The translations under genes were made by a program, and so were the position numbers. Below are positions 9,417 to 16,424 of a stretch of 64,000 bases of DNA, piece by piece (positions within the stretch are counted from its first letter, which is position 1; every line of letters starts with the position of its first letter). The notes under the pieces were generated by a model. The model was not told the origin of the DNA. It saw nothing but the letters and a program-made list of their open reading frames with translations, and did no database searches. The DNA is from Bin94 sp965215535 (GTDB lineage: Bacteria; Gemmatimonadota; Gemmatimonadetes; Longimicrobiales; Gaopeijiaceae), in assembly GCA_965215535.1 (NCBI GenBank), contig OZ244063.1:1550001-1614000 (forward strand), read 5' to 3'.

Positions 9417-10154
9417 CTATCGTTCCATGGCATCGGGCTCGGGACGGAAGCGGCGCATACCCGCATGCGCCACAAACCAGGACGCTGTCATGACGAGACC
9501 GCACAGCGCAACGCCCACCATCGGCATGAACCATAGCAGCGATGGTTCGCCGATCATGCGCTGGAGCAGATCGAGCGGGCTCCCGAATATGCGCTCGCCC
9601 AGCCATGAAAGACCGAGGGAAAGAGCCATCGCCGGGAGAAAGATTTTGGTCAAAGCTTCGGAAGGTTTGAAGCGAATCGCGGCAGCAACCAACGCCCAGC
9701 CAGCTCCCGAAAAGACCAGCCAGAGGGCGGGCGCGGCAGCGAGAGCGATGCGGAAATCGAGCAGCGTCTGCAGCTCCGGGAAAAGATCCCGCAACCCGGA
9801 GAGGTTCACGGCCAGGACAGTCGAAAGCAAAATGCTGCATCCCAGCGCACAGATCAGGACCACGACAAAACGGCTCAGTACCAGGGTGGAGGCCGGAACC
9901 GGAAGATTGACCAGAAACTCCATGGTCCCATCCAGCTTGTCCTGCAGGATGTTGCCGCACGCCATAAATAAAATCGAGGAGATGAGGACCGCAAGTATGA
10001 AGAACAATGTCGAGAGACTGAACAGGTTGAACCACAACCCGATGGCAATCAAGCCACCCCCCAGGAGAATCAACCGGCGCAGGGGCTTGACAAGCCGCTT
10101 CAGCTCAAGAGCGAGCAGGGGTTTCAGCATCTCATCGGAAGTCTTTGCATTCAT
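9417..10154 (-). CDS. ABC-2 type transporter permease (bacteriocin-like locus)
   Basis: Encodes 245 residues with about six transmembrane segments (for example LILLGGGLIAIGLWFNLFSL and LFFILAVLISSILFMACGNI). The cytoplasmic loop ILQDKLDGTMEFLVNLPVP is typical of ABC-2 permeases. It overlaps the ATPase gene by 4 bp, so the two are co-translated as one exporter. It is the last gene of the minus-strand peptide locus, where ABC-2 pairs usually serve as exporters or producer self-protection pumps. Which of these applies here is inference. Confidence 0.85.
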   Translation of the reverse strand: MNAKTSDEMLKPLLALELKRLVKPLRRLILLGGGLIAIGLWFNLFSLSTLFFILAVLISSILFMACGNILQDKLDGTMEFLVNLPVPASTLVLSRFVVVLICALGCSILLSTVLAVNLSGLRDLFPELQTLLDFRIALAAAPALWLVFSGAGWALVAAAIRFKPSEALTKIFLPAMALSLGLSWLGERIFGSPLDLLQRMIGEPSLLWFMPMVGVALCGLVMTASWFVAHAGMRRFRPEPDAMER

Positions 10155-10987
10155 GTCAAATCTCCATGGGCCCCGGGCCGGGGTCCTGTCTTCGGGGGAT
10201 GAGCATCGGTGCCTGGGGCCGGGTCTTCGAGCGTTCCCTGTAATGTTCGATAGAGAATCCCCGACATCGACAGCTCGTCGTGACGCGCGCGCAAATCAGC
10301 GGCGGAGTCGTCCGAGACGATGCGCCCTGCCTTTATGCATACGATCCGGGTCGCGACCTGTTCGACATCTTCCAGGATGTGACTGGAGTAGAGCACCAGC
10401 CGGTCGCCCCCCACAGGCGCGCAGGCATTGAGCGTATTCAGGATCTCGCCGCGCATGACCGGATCAATGCCCGAGGTCGGTTCATCGAGGATCAGGAGGG
10501 GAGGGCGGGAAGCCTCGGCGGCGATCAATGCGAGCTTGACGGCCATCCCCTTCGAGAGGGTGCCAACCTTCGATTCCGCAGGCAGCTCCAGGCGGGTCAT
10601 CAGCTCTGCGGCATACTTCGCGTCCCAGGTGGGGAAGAAGTGCGACAGGAATTCGAAGTGCTCGGCGACCGACATCCAGCCAAGTCCGCGCACGTTCTCG
10701 GGGAGAAAGCCGATGCTCGCACGGACATCCGGCAATTGTTCGCGCAGATCCGTGCCCGCCAGCCCGATTCGGCCACCATAGTCGTGCAGGCGGCCCGCCA
10801 TCGCCTTGAGGAGCGTGCTCTTGCCCGCACCATTGGCGCCCACCACGGCAACGCGTTCGCCGTAGCGAAACTCGACGCTGATCGGACCAATGCGCACATT
10901 CGGATACTGCACCTGGAAATCGCTGACCTGCACCAGGGGAGCAGGGAACTCTCCTGTACCCGGGTCCGGCAGGGAAACGTCGGTCAT
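10151..10987 (-). CDS. ABC transporter ATP-binding protein (bacteriocin-like locus)
   Basis: Encodes 278 residues. Walker A GANGAGKST is at residues 50-58, the signature region reads GTLSKGMAVKLALI, Walker B is PPLLILDEPTSGID, and an H-loop His lies in VLYSSHIL. This is the CcmA/BcrA-type ATPase that pairs with ABC-2 permeases. It has no fused peptidase domain, so any leader cleavage must be done by the separate C39 peptidase at 16425-17024. It starts 13 bp after the Yip1-like gene and overlaps the permease by 4 bp. Confidence 0.9.
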   Translation of the reverse strand: MTDVSLPDPGTGEFPAPLVQVSDFQVQYPNVRIGPISVEFRYGERVAVVGANGAGKSTLLKAMAGRLHDYGGRIGLAGTDLREQLPDVRASIGFLPENVRGLGWMSVAEHFEFLSHFFPTWDAKYAAELMTRLELPAESKVGTLSKGMAVKLALIAAEASRPPLLILDEPTSGIDPVMRGEILNTLNACAPVGGDRLVLYSSHILEDVEQVATRIVCIKAGRIVSDDSAADLRARHDELSMSGILYRTLQGTLEDPAPGTDAHPPKTGPRPGAHGDLT

Positions 10988-11000
10988 GGTCTCGGCCTCC

Positions 11001-11735
11001 TTACGGCAGGATCAATACACGGAGTGCCGAGAACCCCACCCACAGGCCCATAAAAAGTGTTGGAAGCCCGAATGCCCCGACCCATCCCGTCATCGCGCAT
11101 CGGCGAATGGCGATGACAAGGAAGATATACCATGGGAGATGGAAAAGCGATACCGCCTGTGCCATTGCGAAGAGGACAGGCTGCGTCGGCGAGACCAGAG
11201 GGGCCAGAGTGATCGGGGCCTGCATTCCGGTCGGCGAAATCGGCATTCCACCGGGCGATAAGTACGCGAATAGCGCAAAGACGATCGCCTGAAAGGCCAG
11301 GATCGCCTCGGCGTAGAGAAGGATCGAGAAGAGAAGGCGTGCGGAAATGCCGGCATTCGTCATCACCATGACCGCCCAGCCGATTGCGACGAGGAACCCC
11401 GCTTTGAGGAGCAGCAGGATCGGAGCGAAGATCGCCGTGCCCCAGAGCACGGTCTCCATCATGCTCGCCATGCCTGGGGGTTGTCCGGCCATGGCAGAGC
11501 CGATCAGCGGTCGCAAGGCAACGACAGCGGTAAGGCTGACGACCCAGATCAGTACCAGAGGCGGGAAGATGGGCCGGTGATCGCGAATGTCTCTGAACGC
11601 GGGGATAAGAAGAGCGCCGAACCGCAGAAGCCGACGGCCGAACGGCAGCCTGGATTTCGCGGGCGTAATGGGAAACGGTGCCGGATCCCTTTCGGAGTGC
11701 GGAGTTTCGCTGCTCGAACCGGTGTTGGGACTCAT
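11001..11735 (-). CDS. Yip1-like integral membrane protein
   Basis: Encodes 244 residues. A polar N-terminus of about 55 residues precedes five or six hydrophobic helices (PLVLIWVVSLTAVVALRPLI, ILLLLKAGFLVAIGWAVMVM, YIFLVIAIRR, LFMGLWVGFSALRVLILP). The topology and the Gly/Pro-rich loop are reminiscent of Yip1-family membrane proteins but the assignment is weak. It overlaps the thioredoxin-like gene by 4 bp and abuts the ABC ATPase, so it is probably a partner of the transporter or an immunity factor. Confidence 0.65.
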   Translation of the reverse strand: MSPNTGSSSETPHSERDPAPFPITPAKSRLPFGRRLLRFGALLIPAFRDIRDHRPIFPPLVLIWVVSLTAVVALRPLIGSAMAGQPPGMASMMETVLWGTAIFAPILLLLKAGFLVAIGWAVMVMTNAGISARLLFSILLYAEAILAFQAIVFALFAYLSPGGMPISPTGMQAPITLAPLVSPTQPVLFAMAQAVSLFHLPWYIFLVIAIRRCAMTGWVGAFGLPTLFMGLWVGFSALRVLILP

Positions 11736-12337
11736 GGATGGAGTACCTTGCTCTCTGGTTGATTGTTGATGGATTGCCGACGCTCACGGTGGTCGGTCGA
11801 ATGGTCGCCGTGAGCGGTCACGGCGATGATGTTGCGCCTGAGCTCTCCCGGATCGGTGACGCCGAGGCCGATGATGCGGACGGTATCGCCGGAATCGATC
11901 CAGAAGCTTGCCGGAACTGCATTTACGCCCAGCAGCGAGGCCATGGTGCGCTCGGTATCCCACACGGTTCGGCCATGAAAAGACCCCGGCAGCCAGTGCA
12001 GATCGTCCTGTGGCGACCGCGCAGAGGCGATGACGCGGAGGTTGATGGAACCCGCAGAGGCGAGTGCTGTGGAATCGGCCTCCAGGCGCGCCCACTCTGC
12101 CAGTTCGGTCTTGCAGAAGGGGCACTCGTAGTCAACGTAGATCAGCACCGCCGCCTGATCGGCGAGCTCCGCCGAGTGCCAGTCTTCACCGGAATGCGTG
12201 CTGCCGACGAGTTCCGGGAGCTGCCAGGGCGGATCGTCCGGTCCGGGATCCCTTGCGCCGCGAAGTAGCAGGAGGGGCAGCAGCGCAACTCCCAGGGCAA
12301 CCACAGCCACCCCGACCGCCACAGACTTTTTCCGCAT
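11732..12337 (-). CDS. Membrane-anchored thioredoxin-like protein with CPFC active site
   Basis: Encodes 201 residues. One N-terminal transmembrane anchor (residues 6-26) is followed by a periplasmic thioredoxin fold. VLIYVDYECPFCKTELAEW places the redox pair at C72/C75, and a cis-Pro loop appears as NAVPASFWID. CPxC-type sites occur in TlpA/DsbA-like oxidoreductases. The ATG at 12337 has a strong GAGGAGG Shine-Dalgarno 5 nt upstream. It lies directly downstream of four precursor genes containing paired cysteines, so it is a good candidate for forming or isomerising their disulfides; that role is inferred. Confidence 0.88.
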   Translation of the reverse strand: MRKKSVAVGVAVVALGVALLPLLLLRGARDPGPDDPPWQLPELVGSTHSGEDWHSAELADQAAVLIYVDYECPFCKTELAEWARLEADSTALASAGSINLRVIASARSPQDDLHWLPGSFHGRTVWDTERTMASLLGVNAVPASFWIDSGDTVRIIGLGVTDPGELRRNIIAVTAHGDHSTDHRERRQSINNQPESKVLHP

Positions 12338-12411
12338 ATGCTCCTCCTCACCCATCGTCCGCCCATCTCCACTTCGCATCTTCATGAATATATCGTCTTT
12401 CCTGTCGACAA

Positions 12412-12441
12412 GCATGCCCCGGGGCCGCCCCCGGGACATGC
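12412..12441 (-). terminator. GC-rich hairpin after the last precursor gene (possible attenuator)
   Basis: Two 13-nt arms (12412-12424 and 12429-12441, GCATGCCCCGGGG and its complement with one mismatch) flank a 4-nt loop. No T-run follows on the minus strand, so it is not a perfect intrinsic terminator. Its place between the precursor genes and the thioredoxin/transport genes fits a stabiliser or partial terminator that would raise precursor expression. Confidence 0.45.
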
Positions 12442-12454
12442 CCGACTCGATCAG

Positions 12455-12772
12455 TTACAACAGAATCACCCGGCACAGAAACCCGAGGACCTGGCTACCC
12501 GGGTTCCCGTATGGCACGCTTATGGCAGCGCAGGTCGCGATGCGCCACACCGACTGGGCTCCGATCACCTGCCCGGCGTCGAGAAGCGGCTGCCCGGCAT
12601 CAAAGGCCGGTGCCGAGACCGCTTGCGGCTGCGGCCCTGCAGTCGGAAAATCGACGGGCGCGGCCATGCCGGTCAGGAGGCTACTGCCCAAAGCCGCTGC
12701 CAGGCCCAGAGCCGCGACCCGGCGATGAATGGATGAATGTTTGATCTTGTATACATGCGTGATCTTATGCAT
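12455..12772 (-). CDS. Putative secreted precursor peptide 4 (two-Cys core)
   Basis: Encodes 105 residues of an unrecognised family. A basic N-region and hydrophobic stretch (VAALGLAAALGSSLLTGMAA, about 19-38) look like a signal sequence. A Pro/Ala linker with two AGQ motifs (residues 59-61 and 66-68) follows, then a hydrophobic core with C81 and C100 ending in RVILL. The ATG at 12772 has AAGGAG 8 nt upstream. The organisation matches the other peptides of the locus, although GGQ is replaced by AGQ. An AT-rich spacer with a possible promoter precedes it. Confidence 0.7.
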   Translation of the reverse strand: MHKITHVYKIKHSSIHRRVAALGLAAALGSSLLTGMAAPVDFPTAGPQPQAVSAPAFDAGQPLLDAGQVIGAQSVWRIATCAAISVPYGNPGSQVLGFLCRVILL

Positions 12773-12808
12773 TATAATTCTCCTTCCCGTGTATTGTTAT
12801 TGAACAAG

Positions 12809-12837
12809 TTTAATTTAATTCGAATTTGTATAGTCAA
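12809..12837 (-). promoter_or_regulatory. Possible sigma70-type promoter before precursor 4
   Basis: In an AT-rich block unlike the rest of the window, TTGACT (12832-12837) is followed after 17 nt by ATTAAA (12809-12814), then an AAGGAG ribosome site and the start at 12772. The -35 box overlaps the stop codon of precursor 3. The -10 is a poor match, so this is tentative. Confidence 0.3.
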
Positions 12838-13121
12838 AAATTAAGAATTACGGCATATGCGCAAGCGGATGTTGTCGCCAGAAATATCGGTACGGAAAAA
12901 ATGCCTGCCAACACCAAATCGATACACTTATGCATAAACTTTTTTGCATTCGCATCCGACTGTCCGCCCAGAATATCCACTGGCCCGCTGTCGATGACCT
13001 GCTGCATGACGGCGGCTTCGGCGGGACTCCGGAGGTGATGCGTCACAGTTGTCGCGCCACCCACGGCCGCCAACGTGGCAAGGGTCAGAAAGTTGCGAAT
13101 TGTTCTTCTGCGAGTTCTCAT
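12834..13121 (-). CDS. Putative secreted precursor peptide 3 (GGQ motif, two-Cys core)
   Basis: Encodes 95 residues. The start RTRRRTIRNFLTLATLAAVG resembles a basic (possibly Tat-like) signal. The linker ends in VDILGGQSD with the double glycine at 52-53. The hydrophobic core carries C66 (FMHKCIDLVLAG) and C87 (ATTSACAYAV). The ATG at 13121 is supported by GAAGGA upstream; longer frames to 13292 lack support. GGQ directly before the core matches precursors 1 and 2 and would suit cleavage by the C39 peptidase of the locus. Confidence 0.7.
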   Translation of the reverse strand: MRTRRRTIRNFLTLATLAAVGGATTVTHHLRSPAEAAVMQQVIDSGPVDILGGQSDANAKKFMHKCIDLVLAGIFSVPIFLATTSACAYAVILNF

Positions 13122-13162
13122 TGTGCTTTTCCTTCGTTTTTGTATTTGGCGGAGATGGTTTA

Positions 13163-13489
13163 TCAGGAAAAGCCCTGAATGCACAGCCCCACACATACCG
13201 GGATGTATTGCGGCACCGCCGCTGCAATGAGCAGGATTCCAGCCACCGATGTTCCACCGGTGGCGAGGAGCACGCCTGCACAGGTAGCGCACATCATCTT
13301 CTTAATCCAGGGACCCTGGCCCGTGACGGCGTCGGCGGATTGGCCACCATTCTGCATAACATCGGTTGCCGCGATCGGAGCCGCGCCCGGATCCTCTGCC
13401 TGGAAAGCCTCGCCAACGGTTGCTCCCATAAGTGTCAGCGCCATCATTCCCGCCACCGTGCGGGGTACGAATCCGCTTCTCTTATGCAT
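13163..13489 (-). CDS. Putative secreted precursor peptide 2 (GGQ motif, CxxC/CxxxC core)
   Basis: Encodes 108 residues. The N-terminal hydrophobic stretch (TVAGMMALTLMGATVGEAFQ) looks like a signal sequence. An Ala/Asp linker leads to TDVMQNGGQSAD (double glycine at 48-49). The core begins WIKKMMCATCAG (C67, C70), continues as a Gly/Ala/Leu-rich helix and ends VCVGLCIQGFS (C99, C103). The CxxC-x28-CxxxC spacing nearly equals that of reconstructed precursor 1 (x30). The ATG at 13489 has AAGGAG 7 nt upstream. The core resembles membrane-active bacteriocins in composition; no known family was identified. Confidence 0.75.
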   Translation of the reverse strand: MHKRSGFVPRTVAGMMALTLMGATVGEAFQAEDPGAAPIAATDVMQNGGQSADAVTGQGPWIKKMMCATCAGVLLATGGTSVAGILLIAAAVPQYIPVCVGLCIQGFS

Positions 13490-13538
13490 TGTTTTCTCCT
13501 TGTCTTTTGGTTTTCCGAAATCGCGAAGCGAATCGGGA

Positions 13539-13601
13539 TTACATGGTTGCACAGGCTCCAATACAGCCAGCAACAGCGAGAGCGGATCCGGGCATATGGA
13601 T
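13539..13601 (-). pseudogene. Displaced 3' end of precursor peptide 1
   Basis: Joining this stretch to the 5' part at 16135-16361, with one copy of the 8-bp duplication removed, restores an open frame. It reads through IHM into PGSALAVAGCIGACATM and stops at 13539-13541. The restored 93-residue peptide regains a C-terminal CIGAC (C86, C90) matching CVGLC of precursor 2. The fragment has no start of its own. Confidence 0.8.
13594..13601. repeat. Target-site duplication, left copy (ATATGGAT)
   Basis: The 8-bp direct repeat ATATGGAT flanks the element on its left and recurs at 16135-16142. Eight base pairs is the duplication length known for the IS1595 family. Confidence 0.9.
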
Positions 13602-13665
13602 GGGGATTATAACCTTTACTAGACACACAAAGCTGTTATCTTTAATGCACGCTAAGGAGGCGGAC

Positions 13666-14643
13666 ATGAAGACAGCAAGCCACAAGGCCCCCGGAAAAGC
13701 CCACCGGGAAGGGATTTCGCTCCTCGAACTCGCCAACCTGTTCCCCGACGAGCGGGCCGCTGAGAAGTGGTTCGAGCAGGCGCGGTGGGGCGACGAGCCG
13801 CACTGTCCCCGGTGTGGGGGACTGGAGAAGATTCGGGAGGTCGCCAGCCGGAAGCCGATGAAGTGGCACTGCGGCGACTGTCGGCGGTACTTCTCGGTTC
13901 GGATCGGGACCGTACTGGAGCGGTCGAAGATTCCGCTTCGGAAATGGGCCTACGCGATCTACCTCTGGACGACCAGCCTCAAGGGCGTCTCCAGCATGAA
14001 GCTACACCGGGACCTGGGTCTCAGCCAGAAGGCCGCGTGGTTCATGGCCCATCGGCTCCGGGAAGCGTACCTGAACGGTGGAGGCCTGTTTGGTGGCCCG
14101 GTGGAGGTCGACGAAATGTACGTCGGCGGGAAGCGGGCCAACATGTCGAACGCGAAGCGGAAGGAACTGAGGGAGCAGGGATTGGGCCGGGGGCCGGCTG
14201 GCAAGACTGCGGTGGTGGGGATGAAGGATCGGGAGACCAAGCAGGTGGTCGCCCGGGTCATCAACCGGACGGACCGGGAGACCTTGCAGGGATTCGTGGA
14301 CGAGCACGCCAGCCCCGACGCGGTACTCTTCACAGATGACGCGACAGCCTACCGGGGCTCGGGCCGGACGCACGAGACGGTCAAGCACGGGGCCGCTGAA
14401 TACGTCCGGTATCTGGAGAGTGGCCCGCCAGTCCACACCAACGGGGTCGAGAGCCTCTGGTCTATGTTCAAGCGGGGATTCATCGGCACCTACCACCGGA
14501 TGAGCCCCAAGCATCTACATCGGTACGTCGCGGAGTTCACCGCTCGGCAGAATGTCCGGGACCAGCACACCATCGACCAGATGCACGACATGGTGCGGCG
14601 GATGATCGGGCGGCGACTCATGTATCGGGAGTTGGTATCGTGA
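13666..14643 (+). CDS. IS1595-family (ISXO2-like) transposase
   Basis: Encodes 325 residues. An N-terminal zinc ribbon (CPRC at 47-50 and CGDC at 69-72) precedes the ISXO2-like catalytic domain. Acidic residues lie in VEVDEMYVGGK (D149) and LFTDDATAY (D224), and HTNGVESLWSMFKRG (N259, E262) gives the DDNE-type triad of this family. The ATG at 13666 has AAGGAGG 5 nt upstream. Its stop overlaps the methyltransferase GTG start. The frame is intact, so the element may still be mobile. Confidence 0.93.
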   Translation: MKTASHKAPGKAHREGISLLELANLFPDERAAEKWFEQARWGDEPHCPRCGGLEKIREVASRKPMKWHCGDCRRYFSVRIGTVLERSKIPLRKWAYAIYLWTTSLKGVSSMKLHRDLGLSQKAAWFMAHRLREAYLNGGGLFGGPVEVDEMYVGGKRANMSNAKRKELREQGLGRGPAGKTAVVGMKDRETKQVVARVINRTDRETLQGFVDEHASPDAVLFTDDATAYRGSGRTHETVKHGAAEYVRYLESGPPVHTNGVESLWSMFKRGFIGTYHRMSPKHLHRYVAEFTARQNVRDQHTIDQMHDMVRRMIGRRLMYRELVS

Positions 14644-15422
14644 GCCCGAAGCCGCTGGTGCTCCCGAAGATCGACATGGCCCCGGAGAGGCTGGCGCGGT
14701 CCCTTGTCCAGCCCGCTCGGACAACCTCCGTCTTCTCGAACGTTCGACGTACCCCCGACAGTGTCCCCGAGGCCCCACCCGACGATCTACCCCTGAATTT
14801 CCGCATCCGCATGGAGGGGCGGGAGTTCTTGGAGAAGTTACCGGACGGTTGCGCCAACGTCGCTTTCTTTGATCCCCAGTTCCGGGGGGTCTACGACAAG
14901 ATGAGGTACGGCAACGAGGACACCAGCCGGAACGCTGTGCGCGTGAAGCTGCCACAGATGACCGAGGCGGTCATCGTCGAGTTCGTGGCCGACATTGCCC
15001 GCGTGCTTGTCCCCTCCGGGCATCTGTTCCTCTGGATGGACAAGTTCCACCTCTGTAGCGATTTCCAGAACTGGTTCGACCGGACCCCGCTTTCCGCGGT
15101 GGACATGGTAACATGGGACAAGGAGCGGATCGGGCTGGGTTATCGGACGCGACACCGGAGTGAGTTCTGCATGGTGCTCCAGAAGGAGCCCCGACGGGCA
15201 AAGGGGGTGTGGACGGTGCGGAATATCCCGGACGTTTGGCAAGAGAAGATCCCGAAGAAGACACACCCCCACAACAAGCCCGTAGGGCTACAGGCCCGAT
15301 TGATTGAGGCGGTAACCGCTCCCGGTGACTTGGTGATTGATCCCGCCGCTGGGTCGTTCTCGGTTCTCTCTGCTTGTGCGAAAACGGGACGCGATTTTCT
15401 CGGTTGCGATATTCGCGCATGA
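14640..15422 (+). CDS. DNA methyltransferase (N4/N6, beta-type), transposon passenger
   Basis: Encodes 260 residues from a GTG start that overlaps the transposase stop. A catalytic motif-IV-like FFDPQF is at residues 76-81, where DPPY or SPPY is more usual. The AdoMet-binding motif VIDPAAGSFSVLSA follows near the C-terminus (232-245). Motif IV before motif I is the beta-class order of N4-cytosine/N6-adenine methylases (PF01555). VLVPSGHLFLWMDKFH lies between them. It overlaps the downstream nuclease gene by 4 bp and is presumably the protective half of a restriction-modification pair. Confidence 0.88.
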   Translation: MSPKPLVLPKIDMAPERLARSLVQPARTTSVFSNVRRTPDSVPEAPPDDLPLNFRIRMEGREFLEKLPDGCANVAFFDPQFRGVYDKMRYGNEDTSRNAVRVKLPQMTEAVIVEFVADIARVLVPSGHLFLWMDKFHLCSDFQNWFDRTPLSAVDMVTWDKERIGLGYRTRHRSEFCMVLQKEPRRAKGVWTVRNIPDVWQEKIPKKTHPHNKPVGLQARLIEAVTAPGDLVIDPAAGSFSVLSACAKTGRDFLGCDIRA

Positions 15423-16117
15423 TGATGGTCCGGTTTGACCAGGTTCCTGGCAAGGCCGTGGAGAAGGTCCGAGGCGGCGCGTACTACCGATGTTTCGGAA
15501 ACGAGGAACTGGCCCACCTCCTCAGCCGCGTACAGAGCCTCATCATCCGCTACGGGACGGAACTGGAGAAGATGGTCCTCCAGTACACCGAGGACCGCCA
15601 GATCGACGACTTGGACGAATTCCTGTCTCGCCAAATCATGGGGCGCGGCGTGCTACTGGCCAGCAAGGCCGTCATCAAGCGGGCGAAGACGGTGCAGGGG
15701 TACGGGATCGAGCCCGACTTCATGGTCTTCAAGCGGGAGGGGAATACACAGAGCTGCTACCTCGTCGAGTTGAAGGACGGGCACGAGTTCGACACCAAGT
15801 CATCGGCGAAGGAGCACGCCAACCTCCGGCAGTTCCTCAGCAAAAACGCGGACGCCCTGAAATGGTTCGAGACGTATGGCCGGGTCGTCGGATTCAACGC
15901 GGCGACCCAAGAGGAAATATGGGTAGGCTTCAAGAAGAAGATCAGCCTCGAACAGGCAATGACCGGGCGCCAGTTCTGCGAGTTGCTGGAAATCGACTAC
16001 GACCGGATGGCCGCCATCCGAGCGGAGGACCGAGCCCGTAACTTCGATAGCTTCATCGACGATCTGGCCGAAATTGAGCAGGTCTATGAAGCTCTCAAGT
16101 CCCGGTTCGGTGTGTAG
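15419..16117 (+). CDS. PD-(D/E)XK nuclease, likely type II restriction enzyme
   Basis: Encodes 232 residues. GYGIEPDFMVF (D99) followed by SCYLVELKDG (E116-x-K118) is the PD-(D/E)XK active-site pattern on a predicted beta-hairpin. Flanking parts are helical and charged. The start ATG overlaps the methyltransferase stop by 4 bp and the stop sits at the inner edge of the right inverted repeat. Pairing with the methylase makes a restriction enzyme the best call; the recognition site is unknown and I do not recognise a named family. Confidence 0.75.
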   Translation: MMMVRFDQVPGKAVEKVRGGAYYRCFGNEELAHLLSRVQSLIIRYGTELEKMVLQYTEDRQIDDLDEFLSRQIMGRGVLLASKAVIKRAKTVQGYGIEPDFMVFKREGNTQSCYLVELKDGHEFDTKSSAKEHANLRQFLSKNADALKWFETYGRVVGFNAATQEEIWVGFKKKISLEQAMTGRQFCELLEIDYDRMAAIRAEDRARNFDSFIDDLAEIEQVYEALKSRFGV

Positions 16118-16361
16118 TTATCGTTATAATCCCCATATGGATTGCGGCCAGAACTGCTCCCCACCCCGAGAGAAAAAGGGCTACTCCTGCTGCGACACAG
16201 CCCACACACACCAGCGCCTTCACCTGCCCTCCCTGCACATCTTCAACGGCAGCAGACGTTGCGGTCCAGTCCATTTCGCTGGCGGTCGGCGCGGCTGCCT
16301 GCACGCCAAATGCGGTGACACAGATTGCGAGGACCATCGCCCTCATAGTTGAACGGTACAT
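16095..16361 (-). pseudogene. Precursor peptide 1, truncated by the IS insertion
   Basis: The present frame encodes 88 residues: 76 native ones followed by 12 (GIITITTHRTGT) read from the IS right end. The native part has a signal-like start (AMVLAICVTAFGVQA), the linker EDVQGGQ (double glycine at 44-45) and a core start VKALVCVGCVAAG (C52, C55). The missing C-terminus lies at 13539-13601. The ATG at 16361 is preceded by GGGAGGGAG. It lies 63 bp downstream of the C39 peptidase gene. Loss of the CxxxC end probably inactivates it. Confidence 0.8.
16135..16142. repeat. Target-site duplication, right copy (ATATGGAT)
   Basis: Second copy of the 8-bp duplication, immediately after the right inverted repeat of the IS1595-type element. 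Confidence 0.9.
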
Positions 16362-16424
16362 GTCTCCCTCCCTGGAGAAGTTGTGAATGATTTCCGCGAC
16401 ATGGATGCCGCGGCCGATCCGGTT

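Larger units (their letters stand above)
13602..16134 (+). mobile_element. IS1595-family element carrying a restriction-modification-like gene pair
   Basis: This 2533-bp element is bounded by inverted ends: the left end begins GGGGATTATAAC and the complement of the right end begins with the same 12 bases, with further partial matching through ACTA and ACACAC. It is flanked by the 8-bp duplication ATATGGAT. It holds three plus-strand genes joined by GTGA and ATGA overlaps: an ISXO2-like transposase, a DNA methyltransferase and a PD-(D/E)XK nuclease whose stop lies just inside the right end. All three are transcribed against the interrupted peptide operon. Passenger genes, including methyltransferases, are known in some IS1595 members. 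Confidence 0.92.

Noticed and set aside
13432..13665. Extending the IS transposase upstream to 13432
   Set aside because: This would cross the IS boundary at 13602 into the split precursor gene. The ATG at 13666 has a perfect ribosome site.
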